A stretch of 64,000 nt of DNA from Pseudomonas veronii (GTDB lineage: Bacteria > Pseudomonadota > Gammaproteobacteria > Pseudomonadales > Pseudomonadaceae): positions 124,001-188,000 of the forward strand of contig NZ_JYLL01000005.1 in assembly GCF_001439695.1 (NCBI RefSeq). Reading direction: 5' to 3'. The position numbers and the translations under genes are program-made. Positions 9,267-22,693 of this stretch are shown here, one piece after another. The notes under the pieces are model-generated. The model searched no databases and was not told where the DNA came from. It saw only the letters and a program-made list of their open reading frames with translations. Position 1 is the stretch's first letter. Each line of letters starts with the position of its first letter.

Positions 9267-9392
9267 AGCCTGAGTCCGCTGGCGAGCTTGCTTGCGTTGA
9301 GGTGCGACGCCGCTCCAGTCTGGTTTAATAGTGCAATCATTCTGGCGACAGTCGCCCGGAAACCCTATGCCGTTTGCACAAGAGGACCGTTC

Positions 9393-10037
9393 ATGGACAC
9401 CGCAAAGCCGACCCTTTTCCGCGAAACCTTCCCCGTCGGCCCGTTGCAGTGCAACTGCACCATCATCGGCGACCCCGTCAGTAAAAAAGCCATCGTGGTC
9501 GACCCCGGCGGCAATCACGAGCTGATCCTGGCGCGGCTCGAGGCGCTGGGCCTCAAGGTGGTGAGCATCATTCACACCCATGCTCACCTGGATCACTTCC
9601 TGGCGTCCGGCCAGTTGAAGGAGAAGACCGGCGCGACCCTGCATTTGCACAAGGCCGACCAGTTCCTCTGGGATAACCTGGAGATGCAGTGCCAGACGTT
9701 TGGCGTGCCGTATACGCCGGTGCCGTCGCCGGACCGTTGGCTGGCCGACGATGAAGAGCTGGCTTGCGGTTGCGGCGTCGCATTGCATACGCCGGGGCAC
9801 ACGCCGGGGTCGATGAGTTTCTGGTTTGCCGATGCCAAGCTGCTGATCGCTGGAGATACGTTGTTTCGCCGGGGCGTAGGCCGCACGGATTTGTGGGGCG
9901 GGGACCAAGCGGCGATTGTGCGCTCGATCAAGCAGCGCCTGTATACGCTGGATGAGGCGGCGACGGTGGTGACCGGTCACGGGCCGGAGACGCGACTCGG
10001 TGACGAGATGCGCGAGAACCCCTTTGTGCGCGCATGA
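9393..10037 (+). CDS. Metallo-beta-lactamase-fold hydrolase, glyoxalase II-like (YcbL type)
   Basis: 214 residues from ATG 9393, which has AGAGGA 7 nt upstream. The open frame continues upstream to 9288, but that extension lacks a ribosome site. The zinc-binding motif HTHAHLDH is at 61-68, and the later metal ligands appear in HTPGHTPGS, AGDTLF and the C-terminal TGHGPET. Length and motif spacing fit the single-domain YcbL/GloB-like group rather than the roughly 255-residue true glyoxalase II, which has an extra helical domain. The likely reaction is hydrolysis of a thioester such as S-lactoylglutathione; the substrate is not shown by the sequence. It is monocistronic by spacing. Confidence 0.9.
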   Translation: MDTAKPTLFRETFPVGPLQCNCTIIGDPVSKKAIVVDPGGNHELILARLEALGLKVVSIIHTHAHLDHFLASGQLKEKTGATLHLHKADQFLWDNLEMQCQTFGVPYTPVPSPDRWLADDEELACGCGVALHTPGHTPGSMSFWFADAKLLIAGDTLFRRGVGRTDLWGGDQAAIVRSIKQRLYTLDEAATVVTGHGPETRLGDEMRENPFVRA

Positions 10038-10248
10038 TTGCAACGTAGGCGATCAAGCCCTGTAGCAAAAAACTCAGCGTGTGTTCAGCGTGCGTCTGCT
10101 ACGGTTTGTGCCGCGACGATAGTCCTGCGTTTTTTGTTACAGGTTAAGATACGTCCACGGAATTTTTACCGTTTGTCGCGTTCAAAACCCGGCAAAGATC
10201 CATTGTCCATATCCTCTGCACCCAGAGTGCAAAAGTAGGAGCTTCTCC

Positions 10249-11022
10249 ATGTTCACTCCGCGTCGTCTGCTCGTTGTCGCTACTGCCGTAGCCATGTTAT
10301 CTGGCTGCGCTTCACCCAATCCGTATGACGGTAGCAGCCAGGGACAGGCGAGTAATGAATCCGGTGGCATGAGCAAGACCGTCAAGTACGGCGGCCTCGG
10401 CGCCCTGGCCGGTGCGTTGGCCGGTGCAGCCATCGACCATAACAACCGTGGCAAGGGCGCACTGATCGGTGCCGTCGTCGCGGGTGCAGGCGCTGCGGGT
10501 TATGGCTACTACGCCGACCAGCAGGAAAAGAAACTGCGCGAAAGCATGGCCAATACCGGGGTTGAGGTTCAGCGCCAGGGCGATCAGATCAAACTGATCA
10601 TGCCGGGCAACATCACCTTCGCTACCAACTCGGACGCGATCTCCAGCAGCTTCTATACGCCGCTGAACAACCTGGCCAACTCGCTCAAGCAGTTCAGCCA
10701 GAACACCATCCAGATCGTGGGTTACACCGATAGCACCGGCAGCCGCCAGTTGAACATGGACCTGTCCCAGCGTCGTGCGCAGAGCGTGGCCAACTATCTG
10801 ACCTCCCAAGGCGTCAGCGCTGCCAACCTGAGCGCTCGTGGTGCCGGTCCGGATAATCCGATCGCCAGCAACGCCGACGTCAACGGTCGCGCGCAGAACC
10901 GTCGTGTAGAAGTGAACCTGGGCCCAATCCCAGGCCAGCAGTATGGCCAGCCGGGCGCCCAGCAACAGGCGCCGCAGCAGAACAACCAGTTCCAGGGCAA
11001 CCCGTACTCGCAATACCAGTAA
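10249..11022 (+). CDS. OmpA-family outer-membrane lipoprotein (YiaD-like)
   Basis: 257 residues. The lipobox LSGC gives a lipid-modified Cys20. A glycine-zipper stretch follows (about 48-85: GGLGALAGALAGAAIDHNN, then GALIGAVVAGAGAAGYGYY). An OmpA C-terminal peptidoglycan-binding domain spans about 112-225, with DSTGSRQLNMDLSQRRAQSV and GRAQNRRVEV carrying the conserved Asp and Arg that contact diaminopimelate. The tail is Gln/Pro-rich and probably disordered. AGGAG precedes the ATG. It anchors the outer membrane to peptidoglycan. A strong bidirectional terminator follows immediately. Confidence 0.93.
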   Translation: MFTPRRLLVVATAVAMLSGCASPNPYDGSSQGQASNESGGMSKTVKYGGLGALAGALAGAAIDHNNRGKGALIGAVVAGAGAAGYGYYADQQEKKLRESMANTGVEVQRQGDQIKLIMPGNITFATNSDAISSSFYTPLNNLANSLKQFSQNTIQIVGYTDSTGSRQLNMDLSQRRAQSVANYLTSQGVSAANLSARGAGPDNPIASNADVNGRAQNRRVEVNLGPIPGQQYGQPGAQQQAPQQNNQFQGNPYSQYQ

Positions 11023-11035
11023 TCTGCAGCCAATA

Positions 11036-11075
11036 AAAAGGGCGCCGTGCAATCAATGCACGGCGCCCTTTTTTG
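11036..11075. terminator. Bidirectional intrinsic terminator
   Basis: AAAAAGGGCGCCGTGCA and TGCACGGCGCCCTTTTTT form a long GC-rich stem with a short loop, with A and T runs at both ends. It lies between the convergent OmpA lipoprotein gene and dolP, so it can stop transcription from both sides. Confidence 0.92.
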
Positions 11076-11090
11076 TGGTCGTCGGTTACA

Positions 11091-12725
<1,635 letters not shown>

Positions 12726-12726
<1 letters not shown>

Positions 12727-14537
12727 CAGCGTGGGGTATCGGGCAGACGCTGGACCTCGCCGCCGACGAACTTCGCCCACGGCATCTGGCGGTCAACGCG
12801 CTGGTGCGTGCTGATGCCCAGGTTGCCCGAGAGGCCGTCAATGCGCGTATCCGGCAATGCCTTGAGTTGGCCTACGCGTGGCGCCAGGCGGTAGGCATCG
12901 ACGCCCATCGCGTACAGGCGGCCAAGGCTGCCATTGGCTTGCGGCCATTGTGCAGCGACCTGGTTGCGCAGCGGGTCGGTGGTGTTGAGCAGCCAAGGGG
13001 TTTCGCAGAACATCACGTTGGTCATGTCCAGGTACTGGTTCTTGTCGCCGCTGGCGCTGAACACGTGAGACGTCGCATACACCGGCACGTCGCCAGCGTA
13101 CTGGAAGTTCAGGGTCGGCTTGATCTGCTGGGCCAGTTGCGGGGTGACGGCCAGGAAGATGAACTCGATATCCTGGCGACGCGAAGGTTGTGCGGCGACG
13201 TCGGTGCCGACGGCGCTTTGCAGGCTCTTGGCACGGCCTTCGCTTTTACGCAGTTGGAACAGATCGGCAATCTGCTGGGCGAGGGCGACCGGCTGGTCGA
13301 CGTACTCGACGCCGACAACGGTGCCGCCGTTGGCTTCCCAGTCCTGGCGGAAGGCCTTGTAGACACGCTCACCCCATTCGCCACGGGGCACCATCGCAGC
13401 GGCGCGGTGCAGGCCGTCGGCACGGGCGCGGCGCGAGACTTCGCGAGCTTCGTCTTCAGCCGCCAGGCCGAACTGGAACAACTGCGCCGGGTTTTGATCG
13501 GTCTCGCTGTAGTTCAACGCCAGGGTGGTAATCGGCAATTGCGGGCGCGCGCTGAGCTGTTTGACCAGCGGCTTTTCCAGCGGCCCGACGACCAATTGCA
13601 CGCCGGCAGCCTTGGCCTTGGCGTAGAAGTCGTCGAGGGAGGTCAGGCGCGAGCTGTCATAGAACTCGATGACCGGCGGCTTTTGCCCGGCTTGTTCAGC
13701 CTGGTAATGCGCGGCCATGAAGCCTTCGCGCAGGGCCTTGGCCACGGTGGCCAGTGGACCCTCCTGCGGCAGTAGCAGGGCGATCTTGTTCAGCGGCTGG
13801 CTCGCCAGTTCCTTGAGTTTGGTCAGCGGCGTCGGCAGTTGCACGGCGGCCGGATGGCCGGGGTTCTGCGCGCGCCAGGTGTCAATGGCGGCTTGCTGTT
13901 GCTCCAGCGTGCCGGCGCCCTTGACCGCCTGGGCCAGGGTGATCCAGCCGTCGAGCGTCGGGTTGCCGCTGGCTTGCAGTTGTTCGGCCGGCAGCGCGGC
14001 AATCAGCGCCCAGATGGCTTCATGGTTGCTCTTGGCGGCGTCGCCGGTCAGCAGTGGCGCCATGGTCACGCGCTCGCGAGCGGCGGCCAGGGTCTGGCCG
14101 TCGGCTTCATAGGCGCGTGCATGTACGGTGCCGGTGCGGACCTGCTGTTCGGCCGGCAGCTCCTTCAGGTTCTGCAGGCTGGGGTGGTTCAACGCCGCCA
14201 GCGCGGCCTTGGGCTGGTTGCGCGTCATGGCCAGTTCGGCGGCCAGGGTGTTGGCGAACACCTGCGCGGCGGGCTTGAGAACATCCAGCGGCACCTGCGC
14301 AAGAATCTGCGACGAGCGGCCAGCGTTGTTCTGGTGGTAGGCCATGTCGGCCGCGCTCAGGCGCAGCAACGCAGCTTTTTCGGGCGTGTTGGCGGTAGTC
14401 GCCTGTTCGAGCAGTTGCTCGATACTGGCATCCGGGGTCCGTGGCAGGTCGCCAAGGCGGGACGAGGGCGAGCTGGCACAGGCGCCCAGCAAGGCAGCGA
14501 GGCAGAGGGCGGAGAGCAGCCGCAGGCAAGGGATCAT
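12726..14537 (-). CDS. lpoA: Penicillin-binding protein activator LpoA (LppC family lipoprotein)
   Basis: 603 residues from ATG 14537, preceded by AGGA at about 8 nt; a TTG 24 nt further upstream is open but less likely. The lipobox LGAC gives Cys20. An N-terminal TPR-like helical half is followed by a periplasmic-binding-protein-like half starting near KIALLLPQEGPLATVAKALR and containing LVVGPLEKP. LpoA reaches through the periplasm from the outer membrane to activate the class A synthase PBP1a. It heads the minus-strand lpoA-yraN group and is divergent from rsmI. Confidence 0.93.
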
Positions 14538-14757
14538 GTAAGTGTTCCTGATACCGATCAAATTAGCGTGGAATTGTACCCAAGCACTGGCCCAGGCGCG
14601 ATGTTACTGGCGTGAAACCGTGAATTTAGGTGGTGCAAATGTTGCGTTTGGGTGGCTAGGGCCGACCGACGGCTGAAACGGCATCCATCTCGATGGCATA
14701 TTTCCGCGGCGTCGACGCGCTACAATGTGGCTTTTGCCAACCATCGAGGTGTGCGTT

Positions 14758-15630
14758 TTGACTGCTCCAGGTCCTTTGAATTCCACTGCAGGCTCGCTTT
14801 TTGTCGTGGCGACGCCCATTGGCAACCTGGACGACATCAGCGCCCGGGCGCTTAAAGTGTTGCGCGACGTTAAATTGATCGCTGCGGAAGACACTCGGCA
14901 CTCCCAGCGCTTGATGCAGCATTTCGGCATCAGTACGCCATTGGCGGCCTGCCACGAACATAACGAGCGCGAAGAAGGCAGCCGTTTTATCACGCGCCTG
15001 CTGGCCGGTGACGATGTGGCGCTGATTTCCGATGCCGGTACCCCGCTGATTTCCGATCCCGGTTACCACCTGGTCCGTCAGGCGCGTGCCGCGGGTATCA
15101 ATGTAGTGCCGGTTCCGGGCGCATGCGCGTTGATTGCGGCGTTATCCGCCGCGGGGTTGCCGTCGGATCGTTTCATCTTCGAAGGTTTCCTGCCGGCCAA
15201 GGCGGTGGGGCGTCGCGCACGTCTTCAGGCGCTTAAGGAAGAACCGCGCACGCTGATCTTCTATGAAGCCCCGCATCGTATCCTCGAATGCCTGCAGGAC
15301 ATGGAACTGGTGTTCGGTGGCGAGCGCCTGGCGCTGCTGGCCCGCGAGCTGACCAAGACCTTCGAGACGCTCAAGGGGCTGCCGCTGGAAGAACTGCGCG
15401 CGTTTGTCGAAGGTGACAGCAATCAGCAGCGTGGCGAGTGCGTGGTGCTGGTGGCGGGTTGGACGGCGCCGGAAAATGAAGACGCCGTCGGTGGCGAAGC
15501 CATGCGCGTTCTGGATCTGCTGCTCAAGGAGATGCCCCTTAAGCGAGCGGCGGCGCTGGCAGCGGAAATCACCGGGGTGCGTAAAAATGTGTTGTATCAG
15601 GCCGCGCTGGATAAACAGAAAGCCGAATAG
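14758..15630 (+). CDS. rsmI: 16S rRNA 2'-O-ribose C1402 methyltransferase RsmI
   Basis: 290 residues from a TTG start at 14758, preceded by GAGGTG at a good distance. An ATG at 14725 is in frame, but it overlaps a TACAAT -10-like element (14721-14726), which argues against its use. The tetrapyrrole-methylase fold is clear: LFVVATPIGNLDDISARAL at the N-terminus, AAEDTRHSQ, and DAGTPLISDPG for S-adenosylmethionine binding. It methylates C1402 in the decoding centre together with RsmH, encoded at 16888. It is divergent from lpoA, as in most gammaproteobacteria. Confidence 0.93.
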   Translation: MTAPGPLNSTAGSLFVVATPIGNLDDISARALKVLRDVKLIAAEDTRHSQRLMQHFGISTPLAACHEHNEREEGSRFITRLLAGDDVALISDAGTPLISDPGYHLVRQARAAGINVVPVPGACALIAALSAAGLPSDRFIFEGFLPAKAVGRRARLQALKEEPRTLIFYEAPHRILECLQDMELVFGGERLALLARELTKTFETLKGLPLEELRAFVEGDSNQQRGECVVLVAGWTAPENEDAVGGEAMRVLDLLLKEMPLKRAAALAAEITGVRKNVLYQAALDKQKAE

Positions 15631-15726
15631 TTCCGGGGTTAAACCGGTATTCCGTCTGAACGTGATGGCATTGCTGCACTTTTAATACTTGTCCTAACTC
15701 CGTCGTGCCGTTAACCTGCGCGGCGG

Positions 15727-16080
15727 AGAGTCGATTGGACAGTCGCTGCCCTCTATGAAAATTAGGGGGGGGAGGAAAGTCCGGGCTCCATAGGGCGAAG
15801 TGCCAGGTAATGCCTGGGAGGCGTGAGCCTACGGAAAGTGCCACAGAAAATAACCGCCTAAGCACTTCGGTGCCGGTAAGGGTGAAAAGGTGCGGTAAGA
15901 GCGCACCGCACGTCTGGCAACAGTTCGTGGCTAGGTAAACCCCACTTGGAGCAAGACCAAATAGGGTCCCAAGGCGTGGCCCGCGCTGGGACCGGGTAGG
16001 TTGCTAAAGATGTCCAGTGATGGCCATCGTAGACGAATGACTGTTCAAGACAGAACCCGGCTTATAGATCGACTCTCCAC
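15727..16080 (+). ncRNA. rnpB: RNase P RNA (type A)
   Basis: The sequence closely follows the Pseudomonas RNase P RNA. The conserved core GAGGAAAGTCCGGGCTCC is at about 15771-15788, the GGTAAACCCC region lies in the middle, and the 3' segment contains AGACGAATGACTGTTC and ACAGAACCCGGCTTA. The 5' end (GAGTCGATTGGACAG) pairs with the 3' end (GATCGACTC) in helix P1. A T-run at 16082-16087 follows and should end transcription. It processes the 5' leader of tRNA precursors with the RnpA protein. Weak promoter-like elements TTGTCC (15689) and TTAACC (15711) lie upstream. Confidence 0.97.
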
Positions 16081-16216
16081 CTTTTTTCCTTCTGTCCGAA
16101 TCTCGTGCAGAAACCCGGTAGTAACGCAAGAATCCCTCCCTGCCAAATCATTGGCAGATGCATCTTGGTAATACCAAAAAAATCTTACTCTTAATAAATT
16201 ACTTTAACTTTGAAGC

Positions 16217-16233
16217 ATAGCTCTTTGAGCTAT
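16217..16233. promoter_or_regulatory. Perfect inverted repeat in an AT-rich spacer between rnpB and mraZ
   Basis: ATAGCTC-TTT-GAGCTAT lies in a strikingly AT-rich stretch (about 16170-16260) in a 355-bp gene-free spacer (16081-16435). It sits about 100 bp upstream of the mraZ promoter. It could be a protein-binding site or a small hairpin. There is no other evidence for a function, and I see no gene in the spacer. Confidence 0.35.
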
Positions 16234-16331
16234 TTGTGCTTATTGAGCCAAAAATACCGCTGAACTCTGATTTCTCCTCCTCTTGCGCTCCTAAATCTCC
16301 GTTCTGTAAGGCTTTTCCTTGAATCCGCGCC

Positions 16332-16361
16332 TTGACGGTGTGGTGGGCGCATTCCTATAGT
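16332..16361 (+). promoter_or_regulatory. Sigma70-type promoter of the division and cell-wall cluster
   Basis: TTGACG (16332-16337) and TATAGT (16356-16361) are spaced by 18 nt, a near-consensus pair. Transcription would begin near 16368, about 68 nt before the mraZ GTG start and just at the upstream edge of the MraZ repeats. Confidence 0.75.
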
Positions 16362-16369
16362 GTGCGCAA

Positions 16370-16399
16370 GTGGCGGAAAGTGGCACAAAGTGGGTTTTT
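16370..16399 (+). promoter_or_regulatory. MraZ operator: three GTGG direct repeats
   Basis: Three 10-nt direct repeats (GTGGCGGAAA, GTGGCACAAA, GTGGGTTTTT) start at 16370, 16380 and 16390. MraZ of E. coli and other bacteria binds TGGG-type repeats at about 10-nt spacing in front of its own gene and represses the cluster. Position and spacing here fit that model. Confidence 0.8.
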
Positions 16400-16435
16400 T
16401 TAACGTAAAGCGCTAAAATTTGGAGAAACGCATCT

Positions 16436-16891
16436 GTGTTTCGCGGAGCTAACGCTATCAGTCTCGATGCAAAAGGCCGTCTCGCTATGCCGAGCCGGTA
16501 TCGTGACGAGCTGATTTCGCGAAGTTCCGGGCAGTTAATCATCACGATCGATGCCGTTGACCCTTGTTTATGCGTTTACCCCCTCGATGAGTGGGAGTTG
16601 ATTGAAACCAAACTGCGTGCCTTGCCTTCATTGCGTGAAGAAAACCGCCGTCTGCAGCGTTTGCTGATCGGTAATGCCGTCGACCTCGAACTCGATGGCA
16701 GTGGTCGTTTCCTGGTGCCTCCGCGTCTGCGCGAGTACGCCAAGCTCGACAAGCGCGCAATGCTGGTGGGCCAACTGAACAAGTTCCAATTGTGGGACGA
16801 AGATGCCTGGGATGCTGTTTCTGCAGCTGACCTGGCTGCTATTCAACAACCGGGCGCCATGCCTGATGAACTGCGTGATTTGATCTTGTGA
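16436..16891 (+). CDS. mraZ: Transcriptional regulator MraZ
   Basis: 151 residues from a GTG start with TGGAGA upstream. It has two SpoVT/AbrB-like halves: [21 protein letters not shown] at the N-terminus and [19 protein letters not shown] from about residue 79, each carrying the conserved DxxGR element. MraZ forms a ring that binds the direct repeats at 16370-16399 and represses the whole division cluster. Its stop overlaps the GTG start of rsmH by 4 nt. Confidence 0.97.
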   Translation: MFRGANAISLDAKGRLAMPSRYRDELISRSSGQLIITIDAVDPCLCVYPLDEWELIETKLRALPSLREENRRLQRLLIGNAVDLELDGSGRFLVPPRLREYAKLDKRAMLVGQLNKFQLWDEDAWDAVSAADLAAIQQPGAMPDELRDLIL

Positions 16892-17831
16892 CTATTGATA
16901 GCGGCTTTAACCACATCACCGTACTGCTTGACGAAGCCGTTGAGGCTCTCGCCGTACGCGCGGATGGCTGCTATCTGGATGGCACCTTCGGCAGGGGCGG
17001 GCACAGCCGGTTGATACTCAGCCAGCTCGGGCCCGACGGTAAACTCCTCGGGTTCGACAAAGACCCCCAGGCGATTGCCACCGGGCAAGCGCTAGCGGCC
17101 GAAGACGGCCGCTTTGTCGTTGTACAACGCAGCTTTGCCGAGCTGGGTGCCGAAGTCGCCGAGCGCGGCATGGCAGGCAAGGTGGCCGGGGTTTTGCTCG
17201 ACCTGGGCGTGTCCTCGCCGCAGCTCGATGACCCGGAGCGCGGTTTCAGTTTCATGAACGACGGCCCGCTGGATATGCGTATGGACCCCACCCGTGGTGT
17301 CAGTGCCGCCCAGTTCATCGCCACCGCGCCGGTGGAAGAAATCGCCCGTGTGTTCAAGGAATACGGTGAAGAACGCTTCGCCGGTCGCATGGCGCGCGCC
17401 GTGGTCGAGCGCCGCGAAATCCAGCCGTTCGAGCGCACCGCCGACCTGGCGGAAGTGCTGAAAGTCGCCAACCCTGCCTGGGAAAAGGGCAAGAACCCGG
17501 CGACCCGTGCGTTCCAGGGCCTGCGCATTCACGTCAACAATGAGTTGGGCGATCTGGAAGCCGGCCTCGAAGCCGCGCTGGAAGCCTTGGAAGTGGGCGG
17601 GCGCCTGGTGGTGATCAGCTTCCACTCCCTGGAAGACCGCATCGTCAAACTGTTCATGCGTCGCCTGGTCAAGGGTGAATCCGACAACCTGCCACGCAAC
17701 CTGCCGGTGCGTTTCGAAGCCTTCGTGCCGAAAATCAAAATCCATGGCAAGGCGCAGTTCGCTTCCGAAGCTGAACTCAAGGCCAACCCACGCTCCCGTA
17801 GCGCCGTCATGCGCGTCGCGGAGAAGTTGCG

Positions 17832-17835
<4 letters not shown>
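16888..17835 (+). CDS. rsmH: 16S rRNA N4-methylcytidine C1402 methyltransferase RsmH (MraW)
   Basis: 315 residues from a GTG start that overlaps the mraZ stop (GTGA). [13 protein letters not shown] and the S-adenosylmethionine site [12 protein letters not shown] (about 32-43) are at the N-terminus. [32 protein letters not shown] and [12 protein letters not shown] are characteristic family blocks. RsmH and RsmI together make m4Cm1402. Its end overlaps the ftsL start by 4 nt. Confidence 0.97.
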
Positions 17836-19866
<2,031 letters not shown>

Positions 19867-19867
<1 letters not shown>

Positions 19868-21330
19868 TGTCTCTTAGCCTGAACAAGATTTTTGCCCATG
19901 CCGGTCGCGATCTGCTGATTCGCGAGCTGACGCTGGACAGTCGTAATGTACGCGCCGGGGACCTGTTCCTGGCGGTGCCTGGCGGTAAATACGATGGCCG
20001 CGCGCACATCGCCGATGCCCTGCAACGCGGCGCCGCCGCCGTGGCGTATGAAGTGGACGGTGCCACCGTGCTGCCGATCACCGACGTGCCGTTGATTCCC
20101 GTCAAGGGCCTGGCCGCGCAACTGTCGGACATCGCCGGGCGTTTCTACGGCGATCCGAGCCGCCACCTGAACCTGATTGGCGTGACCGGCACCAACGGCA
20201 AGACCAGCGTGACCCAACTGGTCGCCCAGGCGCTTGACCTGTTGGGCCAGCACTGCGGCATCGTCGGCACCCTGGGCACCGGTTTCTATGGCGCGCTGCA
20301 AAGCGGCCTGCACACCACGCCGAACCCGATCGCCGTGCAAGCGACCCTGGCCGACCTGAAAAAGGCCGGTGCCAAGGCGGTTGCCATGGAAGTGTCGTCC
20401 CACGGTTTGCACCAGGGCCGCGTTGCTGCGCTGGCTTTCGATGTGGCGGTGATGACCAACCTGTCCCGCGATCACCTGGACTACCACGGCACCATGCAAG
20501 CCTACGCCGCCGAGAAGGCCAAGCTGTTTGCCTGGAACGACCTGAAGTGCCGCGTGGTGAACCTGGATGACGCGTTCGGCCGCGAGCTGGCTGCCCAAGA
20601 CAGCGAAGCGCGCCTGATCAGCTACAGCCTGGAAGACTCCCGCGCCTATCTGTATTGCCGCGAAGCCCAATTCAATGACGAGGGCGTGCGCGCCACGTTG
20701 GTGACGCCGCAGGGCGAGCACCATTTGCGCAGCACCTTGCTGGGTCGTTTCAACCTGAGCAACGTCCTCGCGGCGATCGGTGCGCTACTCGGCCTGGATT
20801 ACGCGCTCGATGAAATCCTGCGTGTGCTGCCGAAGCTGGAAGGCCCGGCCGGTCGCATGCAACGTCTGGGCGGCGGTTCGCAGCCGCTGGTGGTGGTCGA
20901 TTACGCCCACACCCCGGACGCACTGGAAAAAGTCCTGCTGGCCCTGCGCCCACACGCCAAGGGCAAGTTGCTGTGCCTGTTCGGCTGTGGCGGTGATCGC
21001 GATCGCGGCAAGCGTCCATTGATGGCCGAGATTGTCGAGCGTCTGGCCGATGGCGTGCTGGTCACCGACGACAATCCGCGCAGCGAAGACCCGAGCCAGA
21101 TTTTCGACGACATCCGCGTCGGCTTCAAAGACCCATCCAAAGCCAGTTTCATTGCCGGTCGCGGTGCGGCCATTGCCCAATTGATCGCCAGCGCCAGCGT
21201 CGACGATGTCGTGGTACTGGCTGGTAAAGGTCACGAGGACTACCAGGAAATCAACGGCGAGCGCCACGCTTTCTCCGATCTGGTCGAGGCCGATCATGCC
21301 TTGACCGCCTGGGAGGTCGCCCATGCTTAA
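19867..21330 (+). CDS. murE: UDP-MurNAc-L-Ala-D-Glu:meso-diaminopimelate ligase MurE
   Basis: 487 residues. The ATP loop GTNGKTS is at 108-114. The DNPR motif at 402-405 indicates meso-diaminopimelate rather than lysine as substrate. It adds the third residue of the stem peptide in the cytoplasm. The start overlaps the ftsI stop by 1 nt, and the end overlaps murF by 8 nt. Confidence 0.98.
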
Positions 21331-22693
21331 AGCGATGAAATTCAGCGAGCTGACCCAGGCCCTCTCGGCGCGCATGCTGTCGGGTGATTGCAGTTTCAAT
21401 GGCGTCAGTATCGATAGCCGTGCGATCAAGCCGGGTCAACTGTTTGTTGCCCTGGCCGGTCCGCGTTTCGACGGCCATGACTACCTGAATGAAGTCGCCG
21501 CCAAAGGCGCGGTCGGTGCCCTGGTGCAACGCGAAGTGACGGACTCCACCCTGCCGCAATTGCTGGTGGCCGACACGCGCCTGGCCTTGGGCCAACTGGG
21601 TGCGCTGAACCGTGCGGCGTTCACCAAGCCGGTGGCCGCGATCACCGGCTCCAGCGGCAAGACCACGGTCAAGGAACTGCTCGCCGGTGTCCTGCGCACG
21701 CGCGGGCCGGTGCTGGCCACCCGTGGCAACCTGAACAACGATTTCGGCGCACCGCTGACCCTGCTCGAACTGGCCCCGGAACACACGGCGGCCGTGATCG
21801 AGTTGGGCGCTTCGCGTATTGGCGAAATTGCCTACACCGTGGCGCTGACCAAGCCTCACGTGGCAATTATCAACAACGCCGGGACTGCCCACGTCGGCGA
21901 GTTCGGCGGCCCGGAAAAAATCGTCGAAGCCAAGGGCGAAATCCTCGAAGGCCTCGATGCCTCGGGCATAGCTGTGTTGAATCTTGACGACAAGGCCTTC
22001 GAGACCTGGCGTGTACGCGCCGCCGGTCGCAAGGTGCTGACGTTCGCCGTGCTGAATGCTGCGGCCGATTTCCACGCGTCGAACATCGCGGTCGACGCCC
22101 GTGGTTGCCCGTCCTTTACCTTGCATTCGCCGCAAGGCGAGCAGCATGTGCAGTTGAACCTGCTGGGCAACCATAACATCGCCAATGCCTTGGCGGCCGC
22201 GGCTGCGGCTTACGCCCTGGGCGTGTCGCTGTTCGGCATCGCCACCGGCCTGGGCGCGGTGCAACCGGTCAAGGGCCGTACCGTCGCGCAATTGGCCAGC
22301 AATGGCATGCGCGTGATCGATGACACTTACAACGCCAACCAGTCCTCGGTCTGCGCCGCCATCGACCTGCTCAAGGGTTTCGACGGGCGCAAGGTGCTGG
22401 TGCTGGGCGATATCGCCGAACTGGGCGATTGGGCCGAACAGTCCCATCGGGAAGTCGGCGCTTACGCCAACGGCAAAGTCGACGCGCTCTACGCCGTCGG
22501 CCCGAACATGGCTCATGCCGTCAATGCCTTCGGCCCCGGTGCGCGGCATTTCGCCACCCAGGCCGAGTTGATCCAGGCGCTGCGTGCGGGCGAACAAGAC
22601 AAACACACAACCATTTTGATCAAGGGATCGCGCAGCGCGGTGATGGAAAACGTCGTCGTGGCCTTGTGTGGCTCAAGTACGGAGAAACATTAA
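21323..22693 (+). CDS. murF: UDP-MurNAc-tripeptide--D-Ala-D-Ala ligase MurF
   Basis: 456 residues. The ATP loop [10 protein letters not shown] begins at residue 109, and [11 protein letters not shown] is the family's C-terminal domain hallmark. It completes the UDP-MurNAc-pentapeptide. The alternative in-frame ATG four codons on (MKFSELTQ) is possible, but the first ATG gives tighter coupling to murE. Its stop overlaps the mraY ATG by 1 nt. Confidence 0.98.
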   Translation: MLKAMKFSELTQALSARMLSGDCSFNGVSIDSRAIKPGQLFVALAGPRFDGHDYLNEVAAKGAVGALVQREVTDSTLPQLLVADTRLALGQLGALNRAAFTKPVAAITGSSGKTTVKELLAGVLRTRGPVLATRGNLNNDFGAPLTLLELAPEHTAAVIELGASRIGEIAYTVALTKPHVAIINNAGTAHVGEFGGPEKIVEAKGEILEGLDASGIAVLNLDDKAFETWRVRAAGRKVLTFAVLNAAADFHASNIAVDARGCPSFTLHSPQGEQHVQLNLLGNHNIANALAAAAAAYALGVSLFGIATGLGAVQPVKGRTVAQLASNGMRVIDDTYNANQSSVCAAIDLLKGFDGRKVLVLGDIAELGDWAEQSHREVGAYANGKVDALYAVGPNMAHAVNAFGPGARHFATQAELIQALRAGEQDKHTTILIKGSRSAVMENVVVALCGSSTEKH

